This document shows, piece after piece, positions 1-8,602 of a DNA stretch of 64,000 nucleotides. The notes beneath the pieces were generated by a model. That model made no database searches and had not been told where the DNA came from. It saw nothing but the letters and a program-made list of their open reading frames with translations. Position 1 is the first letter of the stretch. The number at the start of each line of letters is the position of its first letter. Made by a program: the position numbers and the translations under genes. This DNA is from Streptomyces sp. NRRL S-118. GTDB taxonomy: Bacteria; Actinomycetota; Actinomycetes; Streptomycetales; Streptomycetaceae. The stretch lies in the NCBI RefSeq assembly GCF_000716335.1, contig NZ_KL591010.1:133388-197387 (forward strand), given 5' to 3'.

Positions 1-1293
1 CGTCCAGAAGTGGATCTTCCCGAGACGTTCGTCCAGCATCCGCCCCGTCATCTTGGGCCACCAGAAGTGGAACCCGGAGAACATCGCGAAGACGATCGTG
101 CCGAAGAGCACGTAGTGGAAGTGGCCGACGACGAAGTAGCTGTCGGTGACGTGGAAGTCCATCGGCGGCGAGGCGAGGACCACCCCGGTCAGCCCGCCGA
201 ACAGGAAGGTGACGAGGAAGCCGGTGGCCCACAGCATCGGGGTCTCGAAGCTGAGGGAACCCTTCCAGGTGGTGCCGATCCAGTTGAAGAACTTCACCCC
301 CGTCGGCACGGCGATGAGGAAGCTCAGCAGGGAGAAGAAGGGCAGGAGGACCGCCCCGGTGGCGAACATGTGGTGTGCCCACACCACCACCGACAGTCCG
401 GTGATGGCGATGGTGGCGCCGACCAGCCCGATGTAGCCGAAGAGCGGTTTGCGGGAGAAGACCGGCAGCACTTCGGTGACGACCCCGAAGAAGGGCAGCG
501 CCAGGATGTAGACCTCGGGGTGGCCGAAGAACCAGAACAGGTGCTGCCACAGCAGCGCTCCCCCGTTCTCGGGGGCGAAGATGTGCGAGCCGAAGGTCCG
601 GTCCGACTCCAGGCACAGCAGGGCGGCGGCGAGCACCGGGAAGGCCAGCAGCACCAGGACGGAGGTCAGCAGCACGTTCCAGGTGAAGACCGGCATCCGG
701 AACATCGTCATGCCGGGGGCGCGCATCCCGACGATGGTGGTGACGAAGTTGACCGCGCCGAGGATGGTCCCGAAGCCGGACAGCGCCAGCCCCATGATCC
801 ACAGGTCCGCGCCGGTCTGCGTGGTGTGCTCCTGCCGGTTCAGCGGCGCGTACGCGGTCCAGCCGAAGTCGGCGGCGCCGTCGCTGGTGAACAGCGAGCC
901 GACGACCATCAGGCCGCCGAAGAGGAACAGCCAGTACGACAGCATGTTGAGCCGCGGGAACGCGACGTCGGGCGAACCGATCTGCAGCGGCATGACGGCG
1001 TTGGCGAAGCCGGCGAAGGTGGGGGTGGCGAAGAGCAGCAGCATCACGGTCCCGTGGAGCGTGAACGCCTGGTTGTACTGCTCGTTCGAGATCAGCTGCA
1101 GGCCCGGCCGGGCGAGTTCGGCGCGCAGCAGCAGGGCCAGCGCACCGGCGAAGAGGAAGAAGCCGAACGAGGTGACCAGGTAGAGGTGCCCGATCCTCTT
1201 GTGGTCCGTCGTGGTCAGCCAGCCCACGAGGGCACGGCCCCGCCGGCGCCAGGAGACCGGTGCCGGGGCGACGGGCTCGGTCGATGTCACCAT
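1..1293 (-). CDS. ctaD: cytochrome c oxidase subunit I, 5' part (gene runs off the left edge)
   Basis: Heme-copper oxidase subunit I, the catalytic membrane subunit of the aa3-type terminal oxidase that reduces O2 with electrons from cytochrome c. The 431 visible codons begin at ATG 1293 and stay open to base 1. Visible landmarks are [13 protein letters not shown] near residue 28, the low-spin heme histidine in TLHGTVM (about residue 80), the CuB His-Tyr region WFFGHPEVY, the HH pair in VVWAHHMF, and the heme ligands in GHFHYVLFG near the edge. The last readable residues, KIHFWT, fit the family, so roughly a quarter of the protein lies outside. The sigma-factor gene ends 63 bp upstream on the same strand. 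The carotenoid neighbourhood suggests this may be a second ctaD copy rather than the one in the main cta operon. That is inference. Confidence 0.95.
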   Translation of the reverse strand, partial: MVTSTEPVAPAPVSWRRRGRALVGWLTTTDHKRIGHLYLVTSFGFFLFAGALALLLRAELARPGLQLISNEQYNQAFTLHGTVMLLLFATPTFAGFANAVMPLQIGSPDVAFPRLNMLSYWLFLFGGLMVVGSLFTSDGAADFGWTAYAPLNRQEHTTQTGADLWIMGLALSGFGTILGAVNFVTTIVGMRAPGMTMFRMPVFTWNVLLTSVLVLLAFPVLAAALLCLESDRTFGSHIFAPENGGALLWQHLFWFFGHPEVYILALPFFGVVTEVLPVFSRKPLFGYIGLVGATIAITGLSVVVWAHHMFATGAVLLPFFSLLSFLIAVPTGVKFFNWIGTTWKGSLSFETPMLWATGFLVTFLFGGLTGVVLASPPMDFHVTDSYFVVGHFHYVLFGTIVFAMFSGFHFWWPKMTGRMLDERLGKIHFWT

Positions 1294-1356
1294 GGGCCGC
1301 AACGCTACGCAGTGGACGGCGGCGCGACCGGGTTTGCGCCCGCCCGGGCGCGTGGA

Positions 1357-1953
1357 TCACTCGTATTGGGCAGCGTCGGGCGGCGTGAGGCGGTGGCGCA
1401 GCCGGCGCAGCCCCCGCCGGGCATGGCTCTTGACCGTGCCCAGGGGCAGACCGGTGCGGCGGGCGATCTGGGACTGGCTGAGGTCGTCGTAGAACGCCAT
1501 GCGCAGGACCACGCGCTGGACCTCCGGGAGAAGGGCCATCTCACGCCCCACGCACACCCGGTCCAGCACGGCCTCCGGCCGCGGCGCGGCGGGCGGCGCC
1601 ATGGGGCGTTCGCGCTCCATGCGGGCGGCCAGCTCGGCCCGGCGGGTGCGGGCGGCGAGCGCGTCGGCGACCTTGCGGCGGGTGATGCCGACGAGCCAGG
1701 CGGAGAGCGGGCCGCGCTCCGGCCGGTAGCCCGCACGGCCGCGCCACGCCGCGAGGAACACCTGCTGGGTGACGTCCTCCGCCTCGGCGACGTCTCCGAG
1801 GGCCCGCAGGGCGAGGCCGTGGACGAGGGCACCCCAGCGCGCGTACGCGGCGGTCATGGCGTGCTCGTCGCCGCGGACGAGCCGCGCGGCGAGGTCCTCG
1901 TCCGCCGGCGCGCACCCGCGCGCGGGAGTGGCAACGGCTGCTCGATCCGTCAT
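1357..1953 (-). CDS. litS: ECF RNA polymerase sigma factor, LitS-like
   Basis: A 198-residue extracytoplasmic-function sigma factor. Region 2 is seen in the AEDVTQQVFLAAWRG stretch (DNA melting and -10 contact). Region 4 is a clear helix-turn-helix, LSQSQIARRTGLPLGTVKSH, near the C-terminus. I chose ATG 1953 because AAGGAG precedes it; a GTG 18 bases upstream lacks a site. It is divergent from a LitR-like B12-dependent regulator and close to photolyase and crt genes. In Streptomyces coelicolor, LitS is the sigma factor that drives light-induced crt and phr transcription and is itself repressed by LitR. The assignment rests on context as well as family. No anti-sigma factor gene is visible beside it. 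Confidence 0.88.
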   Translation of the reverse strand: MTDRAAVATPARGCAPADEDLAARLVRGDEHAMTAAYARWGALVHGLALRALGDVAEAEDVTQQVFLAAWRGRAGYRPERGPLSAWLVGITRRKVADALAARTRRAELAARMERERPMAPPAAPRPEAVLDRVCVGREMALLPEVQRVVLRMAFYDDLSQSQIARRTGLPLGTVKSHARRGLRRLRHRLTPPDAAQYE

Positions 1954-2075
1954 GGTGGCTGCTCCTTGCACCGGTACGGCGGCCGGGCGGCCCGGGTGCG
2001 CCGTGGTGGGACCACCGTGCGGACAGGAAGATCACCAGGGCAACTCGCAACGCTTGTGCATCGGATAATCGACAT
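1954..2075. promoter_or_regulatory. divergent litS-litR control region
   Basis: A 122-bp spacer between the divergent sigma-factor and MerR-type genes. On the + strand a GATAAT -10-like hexamer lies at 2064-2069, only 6 nt before the GTG at 2076. The expected transcription start would therefore fall on the start codon itself, and no Shine-Dalgarno sequence is present, which suggests a leaderless litR message. By analogy with known LitR/CarH systems this spacer should also hold the LitR operator that controls litS. I see no unambiguous long palindrome, so the operator is not placed. Confidence 0.5.
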
Positions 2076-3272
2076 GTGAGCGATTCCGTGGAGCCCGGTA
2101 TGACGACCGGAGCCGTGGCGCGCCTGCTCGGCGTGTCGCCGGTCACCCTGCGGTCGTGGGACCGGAGGTACGGCATAGGCCCGGCGGAGCGCCGGACCGG
2201 CGGGCACCGCCGGTGGCGGCCGGCCGACATCGCGGTGCTGCGGGAGATGTGCCGGCTGACGGCGGCGGGGCTCGCCCCCGCGGAGTCGGCCCGCGCGGCG
2301 CGCGCCCGGTTCGGGCCCTCGACCCGTCTGCCGCCGGAAGCCGACGGCGCCCGGTTCGGATCCGCCACCCCTCCCCCGCCCGAAACCGACGGCGCCCGGT
2401 TCGGGCTGTCCACCCCTCCCCCGCCCGGAACCGACGGCGCCCGGTTCCGATCCACCGCCCCTCCCCCGCCCGAAGCCGACGGGGTGCCGCCCGCCGCCGG
2501 TCCGGTCCGCGCGGCCGCCATCCCCGCGCAGGCGGGCGCCGGGCACACGGCGGCCCGGGCGGGCGGGCGGCAGGGCGGTCCCGGGGGCGGCCTGGCGCTC
2601 GGCGAGGTGCGGCGGGAGTGCCGGGGGCTCGCGCGGGCCGCGGTGCGGCTGGACGCGCCGGCGGTGGACGAGCTGCTCGGCACGCTGGTGGCGCGGCACG
2701 GCCCGGTCGTCGCCTGGGAGGAGGTGATGGTGCCGGTGCTGCACGCGGTGGGCCGTACGTGGGAGACGTCCGGCGACCGGTACGTGGAGGTGGAGCACCT
2801 GCTGTCGTGGCACGTGTCGACGGCCCTGCGCCGGACGGCGGCGTCCGCGGCGCCGTCCGCGGCCGGGGACGTGGCACCGGTGCCCGTGCTGCTCGCCTGC
2901 GTACCGGACGAGCAGCACTGCCTCGCCCTGGAGGCGCTCGCCGCGGGGCTGGGCGCGCTGGGGGTGCCGTACCGGATGTTCGGGGCCGCGGTGCCGGTGG
3001 AGGCGCTGGGTGCGGCGGTGCGCAGGACGGGGCCTGCCGCAGTGGTGCTGTGGTCGCAGTCGCGTTCGACGGCCAACGCGCCGCTGGCGCGGGACATCGC
3101 CGCCACCGGCTGGGGCGTACGCGGGGCCCGCACCGCTCCGGTGGTGCTCACGGCGGGCCCCGGGTGGGCGGGTCCGCGGCCCGCGGGGACGATACGGCCG
3201 CTGTCGCTGCGGGAGGCGCTGACGGTGCTGGCCGGTGTCTGCGGGGTCAGTCCAGGGCCCGGGCCCGTCTGA
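2076..3272 (+). CDS. litR: LitR/CarH-type MerR regulator with cobalamin-binding photosensor domain
   Basis: A 398-residue repressor. Residues about 8-75 are a MerR winged helix (TGAVARLLGVSPVTLRSWDRRYG). Residues about 185-265 are a B12-binding cap with the WETSGDRYVEVEH segment, which corresponds to the W...EH adenosylcobalamin-capping motif of CarH/LitR. A Rossmann-type B12 domain follows, with DEQHCLAL supplying the lower-ligand histidine. Known LitR/CarH proteins bind AdoB12 in the dark, repress litS or crt genes, and release DNA on illumination. Two oddities: the E-x-H-x-x-G motif reads EQHCLA, with alanine for glycine, and the linker between the two domains is a proline-rich 4 x 15-residue repeat. 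The start is GTG 2076; an in-frame ATG at 2100 is an alternative. The 3' end overlaps the convergent photolyase gene by 26 bp. Confidence 0.9.
   Translation: MSDSVEPGMTTGAVARLLGVSPVTLRSWDRRYGIGPAERRTGGHRRWRPADIAVLREMCRLTAAGLAPAESARAARARFGPSTRLPPEADGARFGSATPPPPETDGARFGLSTPPPPGTDGARFRSTAPPPPEADGVPPAAGPVRAAAIPAQAGAGHTAARAGGRQGGPGGGLALGEVRRECRGLARAAVRLDAPAVDELLGTLVARHGPVVAWEEVMVPVLHAVGRTWETSGDRYVEVEHLLSWHVSTALRRTAASAAPSAAGDVAPVPVLLACVPDEQHCLALEALAAGLGALGVPYRMFGAAVPVEALGAAVRRTGPAAVVLWSQSRSTANAPLARDIAATGWGVRGARTAPVVLTAGPGWAGPRPAGTIRPLSLREALTVLAGVCGVSPGPGPV
2304..2483 (+). repeat. four tandem 45-bp units inside litR
   Basis: Units begin at 2304, 2349, 2394 and 2439, each opening with GCCCGGTTC. The last three are nearly identical and the first is degenerate. 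Each encodes a 15-residue Pro-rich unit of the form GARFGxxTPPPPExD, covering LitR residues about 77-136. The repeat forms the linker between the DNA-binding and photosensor domains. The length is a multiple of three, so copy-number change would keep the frame. Confidence 0.93.
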
Positions 3273-4620
3273 ACCGGGCGAGGGCGTCGGCGAGGTCCAC
3301 GACGGGGCCGGGGTAGTCGATGCGGGCGCGTTCCGCGGCCGGCAGTTTCCACGGCTCGTGCACGGCCGCGCCCGGCACTCCGGCGAGTTCGGGCACCCAG
3401 CGGCGTACGTAGGTGCCGTCGGGGTCGTGGCGCCGGCCCTGGGCGACCGGGTTGAGGACCCGGTTGGGGCGCGTGTCCGTGCCCGTGCCGGCCACCCACT
3501 GCCAGTTGAGCTGGTTGTTGGGGATGTCGCCGTCGACCAGGAGCTCCAGGAAGTGGCGGGCGCCGATGCGCCAGTCGACGTACAGCGTCTTGGCGAGGAA
3601 GCTCGCGGTCACGAGCCGGCCCCGGTTGTGCATCCAGCCCTCGTGGGCCAGTTGCCGCATGGCGGCGTCCACGAGCGGGTAGCCGGTCCGGCCCTGCCGC
3701 CATGCCTCGATGTCGGCCGCCGCGGTTCGCTCGGTGCGCCAGTGGTCGTGGCGGGTGCGGTAGTCGAGCACGGCGGCGGCCGGACGGGCGGCGAGCACCT
3801 GCCGGTGGAAGTCGCGCCAGCACAGCTGCCGGACGAACGCCTCGGCGCCCGGCCCGCCCGCTGCGCGGGCCCGGTGCACCGCCTCGGTCGCCGAGACGGT
3901 GCCGAAGTGCAGGTGCGGCGAGAGCCGGGAGGTGGCGTCGCCGGCGAGGTCGTCCTGGCGTTCGCCGTAGGCGGCGGCGCCGTCGCGCAGCCAGGCCGTG
4001 AGCCGCTTGCGCCCCTCCGCCTCGCCACCCGCCGCCAGGCCGGGTGAGGTGCCGCTCACCGCGGCCCGGGCGGGCACCGGCCCGGACGGCACGGTGTCCG
4101 GCACCGGCACCCGGCGCGGGGCGGCGAACGGTTCGCGCAGCCGCTCGCCCGTCCAGCGACGGTGGTACGGGGTGAACACCGCGAAGTGGCCGGAGACGGC
4201 GGGGGTGAGCCGGCCCGGCGGCACGGCCGTGACCACGCCCTCGTGGACGTACAGCCGCCGGCCGTCCGCCTCCAGCGCCGCGCGGAGGCGGTCCTCCCTG
4301 CGGTGGGCGTAACGGGTGTACTCGGCGGCCGTGTGGACCTCGTCGGCACCGGCCTGCGCGGCGACCGCGCAGGTCTGCTCCACCACGTCCCCGGAGCGCA
4401 CGACCAGCCGCCCGCCCCGCCGGCGCAGGTTCGCGTCGAGATCGCGCAGGCAGTCGGCGAGGAAGGCACGCCGGTTGGGGACGGCGAAGCCCGCCGCCTC
4501 GATGGCGGTGTCGAGGACGAACAACGGGACCACCTCCCGGCCGCCGCCGAGGGCGGCCCGCAGCGGCGGGTGGTCGTGGACCCGCAGGTCGGAGGTGAAG
4601 AGCACGACGGACACGCTCAT
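3247..4620 (-). CDS. phr: deoxyribodipyrimidine photolyase (class I cryptochrome/photolyase family)
   Basis: A 457-residue light-dependent DNA repair enzyme that splits cyclobutane pyrimidine dimers with FADH-. The N-terminal antenna-chromophore Rossmann domain starts at VVLFTSDLRVHDHPPL. The C-terminal FAD domain shows WRIGARHF and the NWQWVAGTGTDTRPNRVLNP signature. The start at ATG 4620 overlaps the stop of the upstream SDR gene by 4 bp (ATGA), indicating translational coupling. In S. coelicolor the phr gene next to litR/litS is light-induced through LitS, and the same is likely here. The stop lies 26 bp inside the 3' end of convergent litR. Confidence 0.95.
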   Translation of the reverse strand: MSVSVVLFTSDLRVHDHPPLRAALGGGREVVPLFVLDTAIEAAGFAVPNRRAFLADCLRDLDANLRRRGGRLVVRSGDVVEQTCAVAAQAGADEVHTAAEYTRYAHRREDRLRAALEADGRRLYVHEGVVTAVPPGRLTPAVSGHFAVFTPYHRRWTGERLREPFAAPRRVPVPDTVPSGPVPARAAVSGTSPGLAAGGEAEGRKRLTAWLRDGAAAYGERQDDLAGDATSRLSPHLHFGTVSATEAVHRARAAGGPGAEAFVRQLCWRDFHRQVLAARPAAAVLDYRTRHDHWRTERTAAADIEAWRQGRTGYPLVDAAMRQLAHEGWMHNRGRLVTASFLAKTLYVDWRIGARHFLELLVDGDIPNNQLNWQWVAGTGTDTRPNRVLNPVAQGRRHDPDGTYVRRWVPELAGVPGAAVHEPWKLPAAERARIDYPGPVVDLADALARFRRARALD

Positions 4621-6170
4621 GACGCCACTCCCGTGCGGCGCCGGCCCCTGCGGCGCCGGGCGGCGCGCCCGCGGCCGTGCTGCTCGCCCTCGGCGACGCG
4701 GGTGATGTTGCGGGCCATGCCGCCGAAGACGGCGGCGTGGAACGGCGACACGCTCCACCAGTAGGCGTGGCCCACCAGGCCGTGCGGATGGAACAGGGCG
4801 CGCTGGCGGTAGCGGCTGCGGCCCTCGCCGTCCGTCTCGGCGCGCATCTCCAGCCAGGCGAGGCCCGGCAATCTCATCTCGGCCCGCAGCCGCAGCAGCC
4901 GGCCCGGTTCGATCTCCTCGACGCGCCAGAAGTCGAGGGAGTCGCCCACCCTGAGCCGCGCCGCGTCGCGGCGGCCGCGGCGCAGTCCGACGCCCCCGGC
5001 GAGCCGGTCGAGCCAGCCGCGGACCGCCCAGGCGAGCGGGAAGGAGTACCAGCCGTTCTCGCCGCCGATGCCCTCGATGACCCGCCACAGGGCCTCCGGC
5101 GAGGCGTCGACGGGCCGCTCGCGGAGGTCGGTGTAGAGGCTGCCGCCCGCCCAGTCGGGGTCGGTCGGCAGGGGGTCGCTGGGGGCGCCCGGCACGGAGG
5201 CGGAGGACCAGCGGGTGGTCACCTGGGCTTCGCGGACCCGGCGCAGGGCGAGGATGAGTGCCTGGTCGCAGCCCATGGGGTGGCCGGGCGGGTCGGGGAC
5301 GTACGCGGCGATGTCGTGCTCCCGGCAGACGACCTCGTGGCGCAGCGACTCGGCGAGGGGCCGGGCGATGGCGGGCGGTACGGGGGTGACCAGGCCGACC
5401 CAGTGGCTGGAGAGGCTGGGCGTGAGGACGGGCACCGGCAGGATCAGCCGCCGGGGCAGCCCGGCGACGACCGCGTACCGGCGCATCAGGTCGCGGTAGG
5501 TGAGCACGTCGGGGCCGCCGATGTCGAAGGTGCGGTGTACGTCGGCGGGCAGGCCGGCGCTGCCGGTGAGGTAGCGCAGGACGTCGCGCACGGCGACGGG
5601 CTGGATCCGGGTGCGCACCCAGCTGGGCGTGACCATCACGGGGAGCCGCTCGGTGAGGTAGCGCAGCATCTCGAAGGAGGCGGAGCCCGAGCCGAGCACG
5701 ACGGCGGCGCGCAGCACCGCGGTGGGCACGCCGGAGCCGAGCAGGATCCGGCCGACCTCGGCGCGGGAGCGCAGGTGCGGGGAGAGCCGGTCCTCGGGTA
5801 CGCCGGCGGGGGTGAGGCCGCCGAGGTAGACGATGCGCCGGACGCCGGCGTCGTGTGCCGAGCGGCCGAAGATGCGGGCGGCCCGCCGGTCGGTCTCCTC
5901 GAAGCCGCGTCCGGCGCCCAGGGCGTGCACCAGGTAGTACGCGACGTTCACACCGCGCATGGCGGCGCGCACCGACTCCTCTTCGGTGACGTCCCCGCGG
6001 ACCACCTCCACCCGGTCGGCCCAGGGGTGGTCGCGGAGCTTGTCAGGCGAGCGGGCCAGGCAGCGGACGCGGTACCCGGCCGCCAGCAGCTCCGGCACCA
6101 GACGGCCGCCGATGTAGCCGGTCGCGCCGGTGACGAGGCACAGCGCGGTGCCGTCGTTCGGTGCGTTCAT
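4617..6170 (-). CDS. SDR-family NAD(P)-binding protein with C-terminal DUF2867 domain
   Basis: A 517-residue two-domain protein. Residues about 10-330 form an extended/atypical SDR Rossmann fold with the nucleotide motif GATGYIGGRL close to the N-terminus. The C-terminal third, from about TRWSSASVP, matches the DUF2867 type with many Arg and Trp residues, followed by a basic tail. The substrate is unknown. Homologues are commonly found beside photolyase in actinobacterial light-response clusters, and the ATGA coupling to phr supports a shared light-induced message. ATG 6170 is the first start after a 168-bp spacer shared with the divergent MMPL gene. Confidence 0.85.
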   Translation of the reverse strand: MNAPNDGTALCLVTGATGYIGGRLVPELLAAGYRVRCLARSPDKLRDHPWADRVEVVRGDVTEEESVRAAMRGVNVAYYLVHALGAGRGFEETDRRAARIFGRSAHDAGVRRIVYLGGLTPAGVPEDRLSPHLRSRAEVGRILLGSGVPTAVLRAAVVLGSGSASFEMLRYLTERLPVMVTPSWVRTRIQPVAVRDVLRYLTGSAGLPADVHRTFDIGGPDVLTYRDLMRRYAVVAGLPRRLILPVPVLTPSLSSHWVGLVTPVPPAIARPLAESLRHEVVCREHDIAAYVPDPPGHPMGCDQALILALRRVREAQVTTRWSSASVPGAPSDPLPTDPDWAGGSLYTDLRERPVDASPEALWRVIEGIGGENGWYSFPLAWAVRGWLDRLAGGVGLRRGRRDAARLRVGDSLDFWRVEEIEPGRLLRLRAEMRLPGLAWLEMRAETDGEGRSRYRQRALFHPHGLVGHAYWWSVSPFHAAVFGGMARNITRVAEGEQHGRGRAARRRRGRRRTGVAS

Positions 6171-6338
6171 GGGACTCCCTGCCGGATGGTCGTGCGGTTT
6201 CCACGGTCCCCCTTTCCCGTTCCTTCCGCCCGGCGGGCCCGGCCGGATGCGGGAGCGGTCCGGCGGTCGGGGTGCATCCGCCGGCCGGGACGCGGCACAA
6301 GTACCCGTACGAGAGACCGTCCCCCGCGAAGGAGTCCG

Positions 6339-8411
6339 ATGCCTGTCACCGGCAAACACCTCAGGTGGCTGCTGCCCGTCGTCCTGATCCTGGTGTGGCT
6401 GGCCGTGGGCGGCGGCCTCGGACCGTACGCGGGGAAGCTCGCCGAGGTCTCCACCAACGATCAGGCGGCGTTCCTGCCGCGCAGCGCCGAGTCCACCCGT
6501 GTCCTCGACGCCGGGCGCGCCTTCGCGGCGCAGGACTCGGTGCCGGTCGTCGTCGTGTGGACGGTGGCGGGGGGCGGGGCCGCGGCGCGGCAGGGTGCGG
6601 CGAGCGAGGCGCTGGCGTCGCTCGCGGGCGCACCCGGCGTGGTGGGCACGCCGTCGCCGGCGCTCCCCTCGCGCGACGGGCAGGCCCTGCAGGGGGTGGT
6701 GCAGCTGCGGTCCGGCCTGGGCGACGCGCTGCCCGGGACGCTGGACCGGGTGCGGGGTGCGGCGCAGGAGGTGCCGGGGACGCGGGTGCACCTGGCGGGC
6801 CCGGCCGCGACGCAGGCGGACCTGTCCGACGCCTTCGCGGGCATCGACGGCGTGCTGCTCGGCGTGGCGCTGGTCGCGGTGCTGCTGATCCTGCTGCTGG
6901 TCTACCGCAGCGTGCTGCTGCCGCTGGTGATCATCGTCGGGGCGGTGTTCGCCCTGGGGCTGGCCTGCGGGGTGGTGTACGCGCTGGCGGAGCGGGACGT
7001 CGTCCGGGTGGACGGGCAGGTGCAGGGCATCCTCTTCATCCTGGTGATCGGCGCGGCGACGGACTACGCGCTGCTGCTGACGGCGCGCTTCCGCGAGGAG
7101 CTCGCCGAGGGGCGCGACCGGTTCACGGCGGTGCGGGCGGCGGTGCGCCGGTCGGCGGGGCCGGTCACGGCCAGCGCGGCCACGGTGGCGCTGGGGCTGC
7201 TGGCGCTGCTGCTGAGCGATCTGACGAACAACCGGGCGCTGGGGCCGGTCGGTGCGATCGGCATCGTGTGCGCGCTGCTGAGCGCGCTGACGTTCCTGCC
7301 CGCCGTGCTGGTGCTGCTGGGGCGCGCCGCCTACTGGCCGGCCAAGCCGGGCCGTACCGGGCATCCCGTGTGGTCCCGGCTGGCGGCGCTGGTCGACCGG
7401 GCGCCGCGGCGGGTGTGGGCGGTGACGCTGGCGGCGCTGCTGGCGTGCGCGGCGTTCGCGCCGACGCTCACCGCGCGGGGCGTGCCGCTCGACGAGGTGT
7501 TCGTCGACGACGCCCCCTCGGTCACGGCGCAGGCCACGCTGGCCGAGCACTTCCCCGGCGGGTCGGGCAACCCGGCCGTCGTCATCGCCCGCGCCGACCG
7601 CGCGGAGCGCGTGGTGCGGGCCGCGGAGGACACCGACGGCGTCGCGTCGGCCGCGCCGGTGACGGCGTCGGGGCGTCCGGGCGGCGGGCCGCCGCGGGTC
7701 GTGGACGGGCGGGTGCGGATCGACGTGACGCTGGAGGACACCGCCGACAGCACCGCCGCCGAGGAGACCGTCGCCCGGCTGCGCGGGGCGGTGCACGCCG
7801 TACCCGGCGCCGACGCCCTGGTGGGCGGCTACACGGCGCAGCGGTACGACACGCAGCGGACCGCCGAGCGGGACCGCACGCTGATCATCCCCGTCGTCCT
7901 GGCGATCATCCTGCTGATCCTGGTGGCGCTGCTGCGCTCGCTGCTCGTGCCGGTGCTGCTCATCGTGACGGTGGCGCTCAACTTCCTGGCCACGCTGGGC
8001 GTCTCGGCCCTGGTGTTCGAGCGGGCCCTCGGGTTCGGCGGCACGGACGCGTCCGTGCCGCTCTACGGGTTCGTGTTCCTGGTGGCGCTCGGGGTGGACT
8101 ACAACATCTTCCTGATGTCGCGGGTGCGGGAGGAGGCGCTGCTCCACGGGACCCGGGAGGGCGTGCTGCGCGGGCTGACCGCCACCGGCGGGGTCATCAC
8201 CTCGGCCGGTGTGGTGCTCGCCGCCACGTTCGCCGCCCTGGCCGTGATCCCGCTGGCCTTCCTGCTCCAGATCGCGTTCATCGTCGCGTTCGGCGTGCTC
8301 CTGGACACGCTCGTGGTCCGTTCGCTGCTCGTCCCGGCCCTGGTGCGGGACATCGGGCCCGCCGCGTGGTGGCCCGGGGCCCTCGCCCGGCGCCCTGAGC
8401 CGCGGCCGTGA
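6339..8411 (+). CDS. MMPL/RND-family membrane transporter
   Basis: A 690-residue polytopic protein made of two MMPL halves. Each half has a membrane anchor (the first at about residues 9-28), an extracytoplasmic porter region (SVPVVVVWTV and later NPAVVIARAD) and a cluster of transmembrane helices (VLLGVALVAVLLILLLVYRS; ALGVDYNIFLMSRVREE). Actinobacterial MMPL proteins export lipids and hydrophobic metabolites using the proton gradient. The position between the photolyase operon and crtI suggests a role with carotenoid or lipid trafficking, but this is inference. ATG 6339 follows GAAGGAG. A strong hairpin lies 64 bp after the stop, separating it from crtI. Confidence 0.88.
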   Translation: MPVTGKHLRWLLPVVLILVWLAVGGGLGPYAGKLAEVSTNDQAAFLPRSAESTRVLDAGRAFAAQDSVPVVVVWTVAGGGAAARQGAASEALASLAGAPGVVGTPSPALPSRDGQALQGVVQLRSGLGDALPGTLDRVRGAAQEVPGTRVHLAGPAATQADLSDAFAGIDGVLLGVALVAVLLILLLVYRSVLLPLVIIVGAVFALGLACGVVYALAERDVVRVDGQVQGILFILVIGAATDYALLLTARFREELAEGRDRFTAVRAAVRRSAGPVTASAATVALGLLALLLSDLTNNRALGPVGAIGIVCALLSALTFLPAVLVLLGRAAYWPAKPGRTGHPVWSRLAALVDRAPRRVWAVTLAALLACAAFAPTLTARGVPLDEVFVDDAPSVTAQATLAEHFPGGSGNPAVVIARADRAERVVRAAEDTDGVASAAPVTASGRPGGGPPRVVDGRVRIDVTLEDTADSTAAEETVARLRGAVHAVPGADALVGGYTAQRYDTQRTAERDRTLIIPVVLAIILLILVALLRSLLVPVLLIVTVALNFLATLGVSALVFERALGFGGTDASVPLYGFVFLVALGVDYNIFLMSRVREEALLHGTREGVLRGLTATGGVITSAGVVLAATFAALAVIPLAFLLQIAFIVAFGVLLDTLVVRSLLVPALVRDIGPAAWWPGALARRPEPRP

Positions 8412-8474
8412 CGGATGCCCCGGACGGCAGCGCCCGGGCGGCGCGCCGCCCCGCCCGGTGATCGACTGCGGGGT

Positions 8475-8509
8475 ACGGCTGCCGCGGGGCCGCGTCGCGC
8501 GGCAGCCGT
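8475..8509 (+). terminator. GC-rich hairpin between the MMPL gene and crtI
   Basis: The arms ACGGCTGCCGCG (8475-8486) and CGCGGCAGCCGT (8498-8509) are perfect 12-bp complements around an 11-nt loop. A second perfect palindrome, GGGCGGCGCGCCGCCC, lies just upstream at 8436-8451. There is no T-tract, as is usual for high-GC actinobacterial terminators. It probably ends the MMPL transcript. Confidence 0.65.
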
Positions 8510-8602
8510 GCCGCCCCGCCGGACGGGCCACGGGTGCATCCGCGGGGCACGCCGGCGCGGAAGGGCGAAGGACCGTGCCGTCGATGTGTGAGGGGTTGCC
8601 GG

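Noticed and set aside
10..2079. 689-codon open frame on the + strand across ctaD and litS
   Set aside because: It is antisense to the highly conserved oxidase and a sigma factor. Its composition (runs of Glu, Gly, Arg, His) is typical of chance frames opposite high-GC genes.
4677..6338. Upstream extension of the MMPL frame on the + strand
   Set aside because: The first 554 codons lie antisense to the SDR gene. The ATG at 6339 with GAAGGAG and a membrane segment marks the true start.
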